Shown piece after piece: positions 23,724-34,650 of a DNA stretch of 64,000 nt. Both the position numbers and the translations under genes were made by a program. Every line of letters begins with the position of its first letter. Position 1 is the first letter of the stretch. The stretch covers positions 134,446,792 to 134,510,791 of the forward strand of contig CM041084.1 in the NCBI GenBank assembly GCA_023079485.1. Reading direction: 5' to 3'. The notes beneath the pieces were generated by a model, which ran no database searches, was not told where the DNA came from, and was given only the letters and a program-made list of their open reading frames with translations. Origin of the DNA: Archilochus colubris (lineage: Eukaryota > Chordata > Aves > Apodiformes > Trochilidae).

Positions 23724-24400
23724 GTCTGGTAAGTTGACTCTCACTGGCCATGAGCTGCCCACCAAAGCTGCTCTTTCACTCCCCTCCTCAGATGAACAGG
23801 GAGAGAAAATATAATGAAAGGCTCAAAGGCTGAAATAAGTACAGGGGGAAAAAAGAAGAAAAAAGAGAAAGCCCTGATGCTGTGCAAATAGTATTCAGCA
23901 ACAGTCTTCATACACTCTGTTCACAAATCTAAAACATAATGCCGTATGACTGAACAAAATTATATCCATCCTAGCAAGAAACAGTAGACTCTCCACCCCC
24001 TACTCCATACTATTTGCATAATGCTCAGGTCCTGCACTAATCATTATACCCTTGTTAAAAACTACCTCCCTTGTCATTCTTTAATGAGTATACACAGACA
24101 TCATTCCCTTAGTCTGTAGGCCAAAGCCACCAAATGTCTATCACAGCCATTAAGCTCCCATGTACATGACTGGGGCCTGAGGAAGTTTAATATGGTGATC
24201 ACTCAGCTATATTTTCTCTGGCACCTGTAGCATCACCTCCCCTTCCTTCTCTGACCTTGATGTTTCAGGATTGTTTCTCTCACATTTTCTCACTTCTCTG
24301 ACGTCTGGCATGCAGGGTTTCTCACATATGTTATCCCTAAGGTGTCACCACTGTGGCAGAAGAACTCAACTGTGTTCTGTCATGGGTCCTTTGGTATTGG
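23724..24400 (-). repeat. ERVL-type solo LTR, minus orientation
   Basis: On the plus strand the left end 'ggtaagttgactctcactggcc' and 'gcccaccaaagctgctctttcactcccc' match the reverse complement of the LTR 3' end. 24220-24400 ('accttgatgtttcaggattg', 'cacatatgttatccctaagg') match the reverse complement of its 5' part. The middle (23870-24210) matches a subtype with 'cactctgttcacaaatctaa' and 'agactctccaccccctactcc'. It is an old copy and no clear target-site duplication was found. Confidence 0.72.
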
Positions 24401-24403
24401 CTG

Positions 24404-24430
24404 AAAAAACAACAACAACAACAACAAAAA
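24404..24430. repeat. (AAC)n microsatellite
   Basis: Simple AAC repeat flanked by A-rich bases at the edge of the LTR. Confidence 0.85.
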
Positions 24431-27096
24431 AATACCTGAAAAGTTTTCATACATGTACCAAAGTTTTTTTTGAAGAAAATATCAGATTCATTCTGCTGTA
24501 TAAAGAATACTTAATACTACTGTAATTCTCTTTGCCTTATGTAAACCACAGTATTCCCGTGACATGGAATCAAAGGATTTTTCAAGCAGAATGGGACTCA
24601 ATGAGATTAACTAAGTAAACACAATATATGCACTGAAAACAGATCTCTTTATTGTTACATGAATGTTCCTGCTATACCAGTAAGGTCTATTTCTTATTCT
24701 CTTCCTCTTAGGACCACAGATGACCACATCACCAAACTTCTTTCAAGATTAGATTTCTTAATTGTTAATGATTTTAGACTCTCTACATATCTGGAAGCAC
24801 AAACCCCTCTTACTTAATTGTTACAATTAAAATGTCATCAGAATTCTTCTGATGGCGTTAAAAGGAAAATTATATATTAGATTACTTCCTTACACACACA
24901 TGCAATTACAAGTAAACCAGAGCTGATAGGAATCTATTCCACCACAGGAGTAATGTTAAATTGCTTTTTAAGTAAATGGAAAAGTTTTTATGTTTAGAAA
25001 GACTGACGCAAACAGGTTGACTACAACCCAGTCCATCTATTTCCACTGGAATTCTTGTTATTCAGTTTACCTGAATAATTTAGAAAAGAAAGTGCTCAAT
25101 GAGTACTGAAATTTTCTGGTAAAGTATTATTCAGTGTTATTTCATTATATTGAATGTGTTAATACTGATGTATTAATTTTAAAAGAAAAACAAAACCAAA
25201 CCAAACCACCTCTTGCTGTGAGTTACTCTTATGAGTGACTCATAGCAAAAATTTAAATTATTTTGAGGAAACTCTGTAAAATCTTGTTTCTCTCAATTTA
25301 CTATATCAAGAGTTGCACTAATTTTTTTAAAGCAGATTTTATGCCAAAGATATTCAACCATTATTCATCTGCAGCAGAGATCTTTTTTCTTGCTAGTAAA
25401 GCTTGTTTGAGCTTTGAGAAGATTTAAACTTTCTGCAGGATTCATTCTATCTAGCTTGCTTTTTTTTTTTTCCCACCATCAGCCATTTTTATACTGCAGT
25501 CCTAGATAATGACTCAAAATTTACACTATATTTATTTAATGGGTGATCAAATTTCATTTGGTATGAAAGGTAGTGCACTGGTTTAACACACAGCTTGCCT
25601 AAAACATTCAAGCCCCCAGTCAATGTATGTGTAGCTTACAATTAATTAAAGGATTTAAATTTCTTTAGTAAGAGGGGAAATTTCTAGCCTCTTATTACAA
25701 ATTCTGGATAGCTTTCTGATGTGTGCACAGGTGTTCATACAATGACATATTCTTCATGTATTACAATACCTGAAAACACCTGAGAGACTAATATATTTCA
25801 CAGCAATAGATGCAACCCAACTAATTAATTTTTTTCTTTTGTAATGCAAGATCATAAGCCTAGGTGAAGCTTACTGCAAAATAATTTTTAGTAGCTTATT
25901 TATGTTAATTTTCATTCCTTTAGTGTAGCAAGCTATCAAGTCTTTCTCAAATGGGAGGAGAGAATTGTATTTTCTTGAAATTATTAGAGAGAACACAAAA
26001 AGAAATTCATTAAGTCAACTCAGACTCTAGAGTACTAGTTTGATAATTAGTAACCTCCAAAACCATAGCACTTCTTACAGCATTGTTTAGATGGTATTTC
26101 GAGCTAAGACTCTACCATGGCTATATAGCCGTGGCTCTGTAGAAAAATAGTAATACCATTTTATATCCTGCAGGATTTCTATCCTGCAATTAATCTTTTT
26201 GAAAACCTGTAAGTTTATTAAATATGTTTATCCTGTGGGAAACAGATGAAAGGGTAGGTATCTAAGGGCTTAGGTTTTGTATGCAAATATGCATACATTT
26301 GCATGCATGCAGATGAACATTTCTGTATTGGTGTTAAAAGAAATATAACCGGATTTTTTTATTTTTTTTTTTAATTTTGTTAAGATTCATAATCAGCATT
26401 ATACTCCTTTTAGACAAAGTACTCCATCACAACCAGACAGCCAGAGCTCTGAATTACTTTATGGTACCCTAAGGAATAACTTTTATTTACTTAATTATTC
26501 CAAGAGACAGGGAGGTAATGGAGAGGGAATGGAGAATTTTTTACTTTTTTTTTTTTTTTTTATATATATATATATTTTAGGAATGCACAAAGATAAGACC
26601 AGGCTGTATTGTCAGTCAGCTAAAAAATGGGGCTTTAACTTTACTTCAGCTTTTCTTTTTCTAACATTTGTTCTGTACCTGATTTTAGTCCTCCTGTAAA
26701 GCACCTAATTTGAATGGTACATGAGGAAGTATAATGAAGAAATACACAAAATTTAAATGCACTCTTGCAGAGCTCACTTTGGTGTGAGGATGTCAGATCT
26801 GAGCACAGAGCATATAAAGTAAACTTGAGTAGCATGTTAAAATATGTGGGAGAAACCACAGCATGACCACTACTGCTGCATATCTGCTGTGGAGGCCAGG
26901 GTAAGAGTCTGATCCAAAAGTATCAGTAAAATAATTGCTAGGGCTACAGGGGGCCATAAGATTTTTACTTATAATTTAAAAATTCAATGTTTTATTTAGG
27001 TGCTTACTTTCCAAAGATTTCCAGGGAAACTGTGGGGTTTTTTTTCTTCAATTAATATTTAATCCGTGAGAAACACTTTAAATTGAAATGCCCTTA
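24431..27096. other. Featureless stretch with palindromic motifs, no gene seen
   Basis: No exon or recognised repeat. It contains a 20-base near-perfect palindrome (26115-26134), a pair of inverted octamer motifs (26281-26304) and poly(T)-(TA)n near 26546-26574. Confidence 0.5.
26281..26304. promoter_or_regulatory. Inverted pair of octamer (POU-type) motifs
   Basis: ATGCAAAT at 26281-26288 and ATTTGCAT at 26297-26304 are exact octamer motifs in opposite orientation, with an 8-base spacer that itself contains ATGCAT. POU factors bind this octamer. Function is inferred from sequence alone. Confidence 0.35.
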
Positions 27097-27891
27097 TGTC
27101 CTGGCTTGGGCTAGGATAAAGGTGATTTTTTTTCTTGTACTTTTGCTTTCAGCTAAGTCTCTTGTAAGTAGCTGCACTTGCTGAAGTTAACAGCAAGTTT
27201 CTCAGTCAGTGTCTCCTTCTGGGACTGATAACACTCGATGTTTATAGTTACAGCTAGAGACTGGTGTGCAGAGCCAAGGACACTCCTCAGTTCTGAGGAA
27301 CATTTTGCCCTCCAGAAGGAGAAAAGGAATAAAAAGGTCCCACCTGCAGCCCTCCCTTAGGGAGGAACAGAAAAGATGAATGACCAAAATTAACCAAACA
27401 GAGTATTCCATCCAATACGTGTCATACTTAGCATAAATTTGTGGGATCACGAGGGTCAAACCCTCCCTGTTTCCCCTTCTTCACCTCTCCCTGTTTGCTT
27501 CAGCATCCTGGGAGGATTCCATCAGTTTGTCTGCCTGTGGTCCTGCTCCATGCCAGCCTGAATCTGTGTGTTCCTGCCTCCAGTTCCTGACTGCTGCTGA
27601 CTCCAGGAGTCCAGCCTGGACTTTCCCAGGGCTGCCCTGCAGCCTTGGTGGTGACATGAGAGTTACTGGGGGGAAGGGGGGAGGAACGTGGTATCGATTT
27701 TCCTGTATATTTGTATATATTTAGTAATTTTTCCTTTTTATCATTACTGTTCCATTAAAGCTGTGTAATTTAGTTTCCAACCCATAAGCCTCTCTCCCTT
27801 ATTCTCTCTCCTTTAATTTTCAAGGAGAGGGGAGTTAATAGAGAGCATCTGTTATTTGATTTAATTGCCAGTCCAGTGCTAAACTGTGACA
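27097..27891 (+). repeat. Solo LTR (ERVL-type) with 5-bp target-site duplication
   Basis: Begins TGTCCTGGCTTGGGCTAGGA and ends AAACTGTGACA, so it has TG...CA termini. It is flanked by CCTTA at 27092-27096 and again at 27892-27896, a perfect 5-bp duplication. A poly(A) signal variant ATTAAA (27754-27759) lies near the 3' end, preceded by a TATA-like AT run at 27704-27722. The 795 bases hold no internal retroviral sequence, so this is a solo LTR left by recombination between the two LTRs of a provirus. Small open frames inside it are chance frames. Confidence 0.88.
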
Positions 27892-28395
27892 CCTTACAAT
27901 TTTTGAAAAAAGTAGTTCGGGAAAGGACATTTCAAACTCATTTTTTTGGAATGCAGATAAAGTGCCTGTAATGAAGCTTGATTCTTCTACCTTTTCAGAT
28001 TAGACATGAAGAAAATAACCTCTAAAAATAAGTTATGCTTCTCTCATTATTTAGTGACACATATGTATACACAATACTTAAATAGACAATGCTATTCATG
28101 CCAGTGATTAATTTCAGTCTTGCCTCCTGATTCAGTAGCAGAGATTTTAGCTCTCTATTGGATATATACATGTCATTCATACAGAATGTATTTGTGTCAT
28201 TCAGAGAAGATCAACTACCTCTCCATATTGAGATTTCTCAAAGAATCTTCCAGCTGATGAACTCTATAATATGGAACATATATATACAGAATCTGCAAAC
28301 GCTAACAGATAGGCAGTGTAGATCAAACATAGGTTATACCCCAGAATAAATCTGGGCTTCTTTAATGTTGCAATTTAGATTCATCCAAAGCAAAC
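27892..28395. other. Featureless stretch, no gene seen
   Basis: Starts with the right-hand copy of the CCTTA duplication. Nothing else was recognised. Confidence 0.5.
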
Positions 28396-28918
28396 ACCAT
28401 GGCAGCGTGGTGAAGTTCCCACCAACTACAAACATACTGACACCTTTCAAAAGGGAAAAATGGAAGACCCCAGGAAGTACTAATGAGTTTCATCTCTGTG
28501 ACAAATAACACCATGGAGTAGGTCCTCTTGAAGGCTCTGCTAAGGCACGTGGAAAATGTGGAGATGGCTGGAGAAGAGAAGGCTCCAAGGAGACTTTGTA
28601 GCAGTGTTCTACCACCTGAGAAGGCCTACTGGAGAGCATGGGAGGGGTTTTGTACAAGAGCATGTAATTATAGAACATGGGGTAAGGGCTTGAAAAAGGA
28701 AGAGTGTAGATATGGAGAAGGTAGTAGGAGGAAATTCTTCATTGTGAGGGTGTTGAGACACTGGCACAAGTTGCCCAGGGAAGTTGTGGATGCCCTCTTC
28801 CTGGAAGCACGGATTGGATGTTGAGCAACCTGGTCTAGTAGGAGGTGTCATTAGATGGAACAAGAAGATCTTTAAGGTCCCTTCCAGCCTAAACCATTCC
28901 ATGATTCTGTGATTCTAT
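28396..28918 (+). mobile_element. CR1 LINE fragment F, internally deleted
   Basis: 28396-28560 match the ORF2 RT region ('tggtgaagttcccacc', 'aaaagggaaaaatggaagacc', 'ctgctaaggcacgtgg'). 28565-28918 match the 3' UTR ('ggagaagagaaggctccaa', 'ttcttcattgtgagggtg', 'gagcaacctggtctagt') and end at CATGATTCTGTGATTCTAT. The rest of ORF2, about 1 kb, is missing at the junction near 28560. Confidence 0.88.
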
Positions 28919-29305
28919 ATCCATGCTCAAGAGATTTTCATTTTATTCTGAAGACAAAAAAAATTTAGACACCCTGCTTTTTCTCACAAATGTCACTGTG
29001 GCATATTGTCTAGACTGTGACAGCTTGAAGTTTGAAGTGAGTTATTGAATTTGGAAGAATAATAGTTTTTAATGTGAAATAAAAATATCAATTTAAAATA
29101 TCTTTTTAATAATAAAAGTCTAAGATTAAGAGTTGATTTAAGGACATGACATTGAAGAAGTGCTTGATACAATATGTACATGCATAAATTAAAATAATAT
29201 ACAAATATAAAACAAATAAAAATAATTTTTGGTACAATAATGCAAATTAAAATAATATGCAAAAGGATACCAATATCTCATTCTGCAGAAGGAAAGCTGC
29301 ACCTA
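28919..29305. other. Featureless AT-rich stretch
   Basis: No recognised features. It separates a CR1 3' end from an LTR fragment. Confidence 0.5.
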
Positions 29306-29645
29306 AAAACTGAAAAAAGGATAGGGAGAGATTACGCCCCAGTTAATGAGACTCAGCTCAGGGAAATTAATTTAATTTATTACCAATCAAATCAGAGTAT
29401 GATAATGAGAAATAAAAACAAATCTTAAAATACATTCTCCTGCCCCTGCCTTTTTTTTAATCTTCTCCTCCCAAGTGGTGCAGGGGGATGAAGCATGGGG
29501 GTTATGGTCTGTTCTTCATATGTTGTCTTTGCTGCATTATCTTCCTTATGCTTTTCTTCTGCTCCAGATAGGGACCCCACCCACAGGAGACAGACTTCCA
29601 ACATGGCAGACTTCCACAGACTTCCAGCATGGCATCCTGGTATAT
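29306..29645 (-). repeat. ERVL-type LTR fragment, minus orientation
   Basis: On the plus strand 'ttaatttaatttattaccaa', 'cagagtatgataatgagaaa', 'ggtgcagggggatgaagc' and the repeated 'cagacttccaacatggcaga' units are the reverse complement of the middle and 3' part of the same LTR type seen at 22040 and 23724. Both LTR ends are missing. Confidence 0.72.
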
Positions 29646-31267
29646 TTTTAGAAGTCTAAAATGTCTAAACAGTGACCTGCTTCTTTTGATAAAGTTGTTC
29701 AGAAAAGATATGATGAATACTCCAAATATACAGAGCTTGGGGAAAAAAAAGGAAAAAAAAAAAAGTGAAAATAAGGATTAAAAAGATAATTAATCTAGAC
29801 TTTCTGACAGACTTACTCTGTCAAAGTAGAGTAAGTTTATGGAACAAAGTGTCAAGTAAATCTAAAGCAAATGAAATTTAAATTGAAATTGATAATACAT
29901 GATGACATATGGTACAAAGCTTTTATTACTAAGAATTTTTGGAGATTGATTAATGATAAGAAAGTTATAAGTAAACCTTGTAGACAATCCTTGATTAGTG
30001 TTGTGATTGTAGTAATTGATTCACATTACAGTTTTGATTTTTTATGCAAAAAAAGGAATCAGATTGTTCTACTTTGAAAATTCTTTTAAAATATGAAGCA
30101 GTGTTTTCTCAATGACTCTTCACAGCATTTGATAGATCTAGAAGCTTGTGATTTTTATCCTTCAGTAATGTATTTTTGCCATTTTTTACATCTTGCCTTT
30201 TGCCTTTGACTAGTGACATTGTTAGATTTTGAAAACAAGACCACCCTTGACTCATAGATAGATGCCTCCTAAGCACTCATGTCCCAAATTCTGTACCAAT
30301 ACAGGTTTTACAAAATATGGGGGTTTTTTCATACAAAAATGTAACTTTTATTCACCAGCTTGTCAACTAAACAAAGTATAGAGCCTGTAGAAGTCCATAT
30401 ATTCTTTGTTCAGATGCAGTGTCTTGTAGAATACTATGGCCTCAGCCAATGTATCACGTATTTTTGTAGATGAAATAAGAATAATGCGTCCAAAATCTTT
30501 GTACATAGGACAATTCATTGTATAGCTGAAGCAGGCAAAAAAATGTCTTGCACAGTTTAGAAACCAAATAATTCAAAAGTTAAATATATATTATTATTCC
30601 ATTTTTTTGTTTTCATGTAATGTTAGCAAACAATTTTGAAGAAAATAAAAAATTCCAAATACTAGATGATTTCTGTTCTGCATTACTTTAGTAGTAATGA
30701 AAATGCTTCTTTCTTACCTTGCTTTCCGTCACTGTGAGCTCCTACTTATGCACTGTGTGAGTGATAAGATGTAAATTTGAAACAAAGCTAATATAAACAT
30801 TTCAGGTGGTCAGTTCATACCCAATAAAGCAATTGATTGTTTTGTCACCTTTCAGTGTGAGCATAACAAATGAACATGTGTACAGGAGCATATTAGGCCA
30901 CCGATTATCGTTGCTGCCCACATGATTAAATGGTAAGAATATTTGTTTTGTTATTCTTAGGTTCTGTTGCTAGTCTCTTCAAGACATAAAATATTCATAG
31001 TGGAACGTAACTCTTGCTTTCTCCGAGACTTATTAAGCACTGTGTCAATTAGGAATGAATTCAAATCTCTGTCCACAGACTCCAAGTGAACACTCATTTT
31101 CAGCTGTGTGCTATAAACTCTTCTGAACAACGGACCTGTTTATTTAGGCAACATAGAATAATAAATGAAATTATGAAAGTATACAAAACAATGAGCTGTA
31201 GAATCAAACTTACCATTGACTAATAACTTTCTCTAATACTGGAGAAAAAACATTATTCATATTATTC
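29646..31267. other. Featureless stretch, no gene seen
   Basis: AT-rich with short A runs near 29740-29763. No repeat or exon was recognised. Confidence 0.5.
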
Positions 31268-31280
31268 GGTACTGGGACCG

Positions 31281-32142
31281 GTGTTGTTCAATATCTTCAT
31301 CAACGACTTGGATGAGGGTATAGAATGTACCCTCAGCAAGTTTGCTGATGACACTAAGCTGGGAGGAGTGGCTGACACACCAGAAGGCTGTGCTGCCATT
31401 CAGAGAGACTTAGACAGGCTGGAGAGTTGGGCAGGGAGAAACATGATGAAATTCAACAAGGGGAAGTGTAGTTTTGCATTTGGGGAAGAACAACCCAATG
31501 TCCCAGTATAGGTTGGGGGCTGACCTGCTGGAGAGCAGTGTAGGTGAAAGAGACCTGGGGGTCCTGGTTGACAAGAAGATGACCATGAGCCAGCAATGTG
31601 CCCTTGTGGCCAAGAAGGCCAATGGCATCCTGGGGTGCATTAGAAAGGGTGTGGTTAGTAGGTCAAGAGAGGTTCTCCTCCCCCTCTATTCTGCATTGGT
31701 GAGGCCGCACCTGGAGTATTGTGTCCAGTTCTGGGCCCCTCAGTTCAAGAAGGACAGGGAAGTGCTTGAAAGAGTCCAGCGCAGAGCTACTAAGATGATT
31801 AAGGGGGTGGAACATCTCCCTTATGAGGAAAGGCTGAGGGAGCTGGGTCTCTTTAGTTTGGAGAAAAGGAGACTGAGGGGTGACCTCATCAATGTTTTCA
31901 AATATGTAAGGGGTGAGTGTCAGGGAGATGGAGTTAGGCTCTTCTCAGTGGTGACCAGTGATAGGACAAGGGGTAATGGATGTAAATTGGAGCATAGGAG
32001 GTTCAAGTTGAATATCCGGAAAAATTTTTTTACTGTAAGGGTGACAGAGCCCTGGAACAGGCTGCCCAGGGGGGTCGTGGAGTCTCCTTCACTGGAGACA
32101 TTCAAAACCCGCCTGGACACGTTCCTATGCGAGGTACTCTAG
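31281..32142 (+). pseudogene. CR1 ORF2 reverse-transcriptase C-terminal part, one frameshift
   Basis: 31281-31511 encodes [19 protein letters not shown] followed by FADD (31341-31352), the catalytic aspartate pair of the RT active site. 31474-32142 continues in another frame for 222 codons ([90 protein letters not shown]) to the natural CR1 stop. A 2-base loss near 31467-31470 ('tgtagttttgcatttgg') explains the frame change. The endonuclease domain and the first part of RT are missing, so it cannot act alone. Confidence 0.9.
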
Positions 32143-32204
32143 GTGGCCCTGCTCTGGCAGGGGGGGTTGGACTAGATGATCTTTCGAGGTCCCTTCCAAC
32201 CCCT

Positions 32205-32260
32205 ATGATTCTATGATTCTATGATTCTATGATTCTATGATTCTATGATGATTCTATGAT
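32205..32260 (+). repeat. CR1 3' terminal octamer repeat (ATGATTCT)n
   Basis: Five perfect ATGATTCT units, then an ATG interruption, then one more unit and a partial one. Such octamers mark the 3' end of CR1 and may be recognised by its reverse transcriptase. Confidence 0.92.
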
Positions 32261-33779
32261 TATTGCACCACTTCTTATCAGATTTAACATTGTTGTAGGT
32301 ATTTTCAGGAAATACTACGACTCATTTTCCTTCTCTGTTTATGCCCTTAAAGCCATTTGTGAGGGTTCACTGCTTTAGAGACTTTATATAGCGTTAAATC
32401 ATAGCATCAGAGGGTTGTGTTAAAGAAAAAACACAGGAGGTTTTGCTGTTGAAGAAATAAATCATGAAGCAGTCAGCTTTCCTTCCCAAAACAACCTTCT
32501 TAAAGTTGCTGTGGCTGACATCCTTTACTATGTTAACCACTGTGATTCGGTGAATTTTACATAAATAATAGATAATAATGAATACAAAGTAACATGAGAT
32601 CTAAATGTGTTGGAAATTAATATTTTAAAAATAGGAAAGTTTTATGTAGTGATGGGAGAAGTTGTTTTCAAATATGAAGTTAAATTAATTAAGAGAAAAC
32701 TTAAGCTTCTCTTTCCCAAAATTTTATGCAATCATGAGAGTATCCAATACTGTTCCCTCTAAATATTAGGTTAATGGCAACTAAGAAGACTTCCTTGCTC
32801 GCAAATTTATCAAGAGAATTATAATCCAGTATTCTTTTAAATATGAACTGTCAAACTCCATGTAACTGATACTTATTAAATATCTGTTACAAAAGAATTT
32901 TTAATGAATGTTGATCTAGAAAGAACTGTATACAGTGCCTATCTCCAATGCACATTTTATACTTCTTTAACTGGATATTGTTCCCTTTTAACTTTTTAAT
33001 AAAGAAAATTCCAATGTTCATTTGAAGTACTTTCAATTGTGTGAAAGTATCATCTTCAAGAACAAAAATCCACAAAGGTCTTAAAATTAATGTTTCCCTT
33101 TTTGAAAGTGTAAAATAAAGCGATAATGAAAACTTTTTAAAAAATTTAAAAGCCATAATGAAACCAAGGTGAATATTGTCATGCAGATAAAGGAATTTTT
33201 TTGTGCCTGTGTAAGATTAATTTCTCTATTCTGTCCCAGCCACTACATTATGTAGTTTGTTTTAGTTTCTTCTGTCTACTGGAATGTCTATAAAATAATT
33301 AAACATGGATTTTACTTTAGAGAGCTTGAAATCACATCTTGATGATTAAAATACTCATATGGAATATAAATAACCAAACGCATACAAACAATTCACTTAG
33401 AGTGTGATGACACTGAAAGTAAAACTCATCATTAATTGACATTTCTGGGATGTTCTTTCTTCATTGCAAATTCTGCTTGTATCAGATAAAGGTACTGCAT
33501 CATTTTCCCTGCACTTTATAATATGCTGAAAATAAGATTTCCTTAATGCTTCATGTATTCTAAATCAGGTGCTTACAAGTAGCTGTGCTAAACACATCCT
33601 TTGGGAGTTTAGTGGATGTGGGCCTCCAAACTTAAGTCAGAGGATCTGCCTAGAGGAATATGAAAACATGTTATTGTGGTTTAGCTTGACAGAAGATTAT
33701 CTCTCTTGCCAGTTGTAAAGAAAAATGCATCCCATTTAAAAGAGAATGTCTTTAAAAAGACAAAATGTGGCAGTGTTTT
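32261..33779. other. Featureless stretch, no gene seen
   Basis: AT-rich, with nothing recognised. Confidence 0.5.
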
Positions 33780-34650
33780 TAGGGAGTTTACAATTTTCAC
33801 ATGCATGCAATCAGGTCTCAGACTACTCACAGACTCCTCTGTCTCTCTGGTGTGGTCTATCTTGTCCAGGTGCCTCACTCCAAGAGACACACATTCCTAT
33901 GGCTCCCAGACCACATCTCCTATCCACTGACTTGTCTGACTTGACCTACACCAGTGATCACACCCTGACTTGTGTACTCACACTCACTCCAGCTGCTGGC
34001 ACTGTAGACACACAGCAGACATGCTGATCCCCCTGACCAATGCCAGCTGTTGTACTTTAGTCCCCATAAAGCATGTCCCTACATACATGCACAGAAGAGG
34101 GACTCACCTAGGAGAAGAGTTAGAAACTGAGTACAATTTCAAGACATGACAGACTGCTCTGACAGTTCAGACAGGTATACTGACCAGCACACTGCTGACA
34201 GGTGAGCAGACACTTTTATCCCATCCTTGTCCTTTTATTATCCAATGCTTGTCCTCTTGTTCAACACCATCTGCTTTGATACCATCCTTTCTTTACCTTA
34301 TCTTACCCCTAAACATCCCATAATAAGTCTTTTACAATAACACCCTGCCATAACATCCTTCCTTTGCATGTCATAATGGGAATTCCCCAAGACAGGAACC
34401 CCTTAGGATGTGTGGTGTTCTGGACACTCACGTTGCTGGATCTCACCTGGACTGCAGGGCTGGTGTTCTCTGGACCAGTCCTAGTGGGTATGGAGGGTTT
34501 GTGTCCCTGACTGGGACCTGGAACTCTCCCATTGCCCTCTGCCTGTGCAAGCCTCTGCATGTGAGCGTGTCTGCATGAAGATCTGCTTTTCACCATCGAA
34601 TCACTCTACTGTGATGGCTTAGGGAGTTTTCAGGTTCTCCTCTCTGTCTT
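33780..34650. other. Unassigned C-rich segment
   Basis: Richer in C and in CA/CT words than its surroundings ('cacaccctgacttgtgtact', 'gctgatccccctgaccaatg', 'catccttgtccttttattatcc'). It carries open frames of 93-95 codons without recognisable motifs. It could be an old LTR or another unclassified repeat, but no termini were recognised. Confidence 0.35.

Larger units (their letters stand above)
31268..32260 (+). mobile_element. Young 5'-truncated CR1 LINE, copy G
   Basis: Begins abruptly within RT coding sequence ([10 protein letters not shown]) and runs to the element's true 3' end. After ORF2 ends at 32142 there is a short 3' UTR ('ttggactagatgatctttcg', 'aggtcccttccaacccctat') and then a tail of seven or so ATGATTCT units (32205-32260), slightly irregular at 32245. 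The protein-coding part has a single frame change near 31465-31475, so this is the least decayed CR1 in the window. The 5' truncation is normal for CR1 retrotransposition. Confidence 0.95.

Noticed and set aside
31410..31640. Minus-strand frames over the CR1 copies (also 31920-32120 and 12274-12663)
   Set aside because: They are antisense shadows of the CR1 ORF2 frames.
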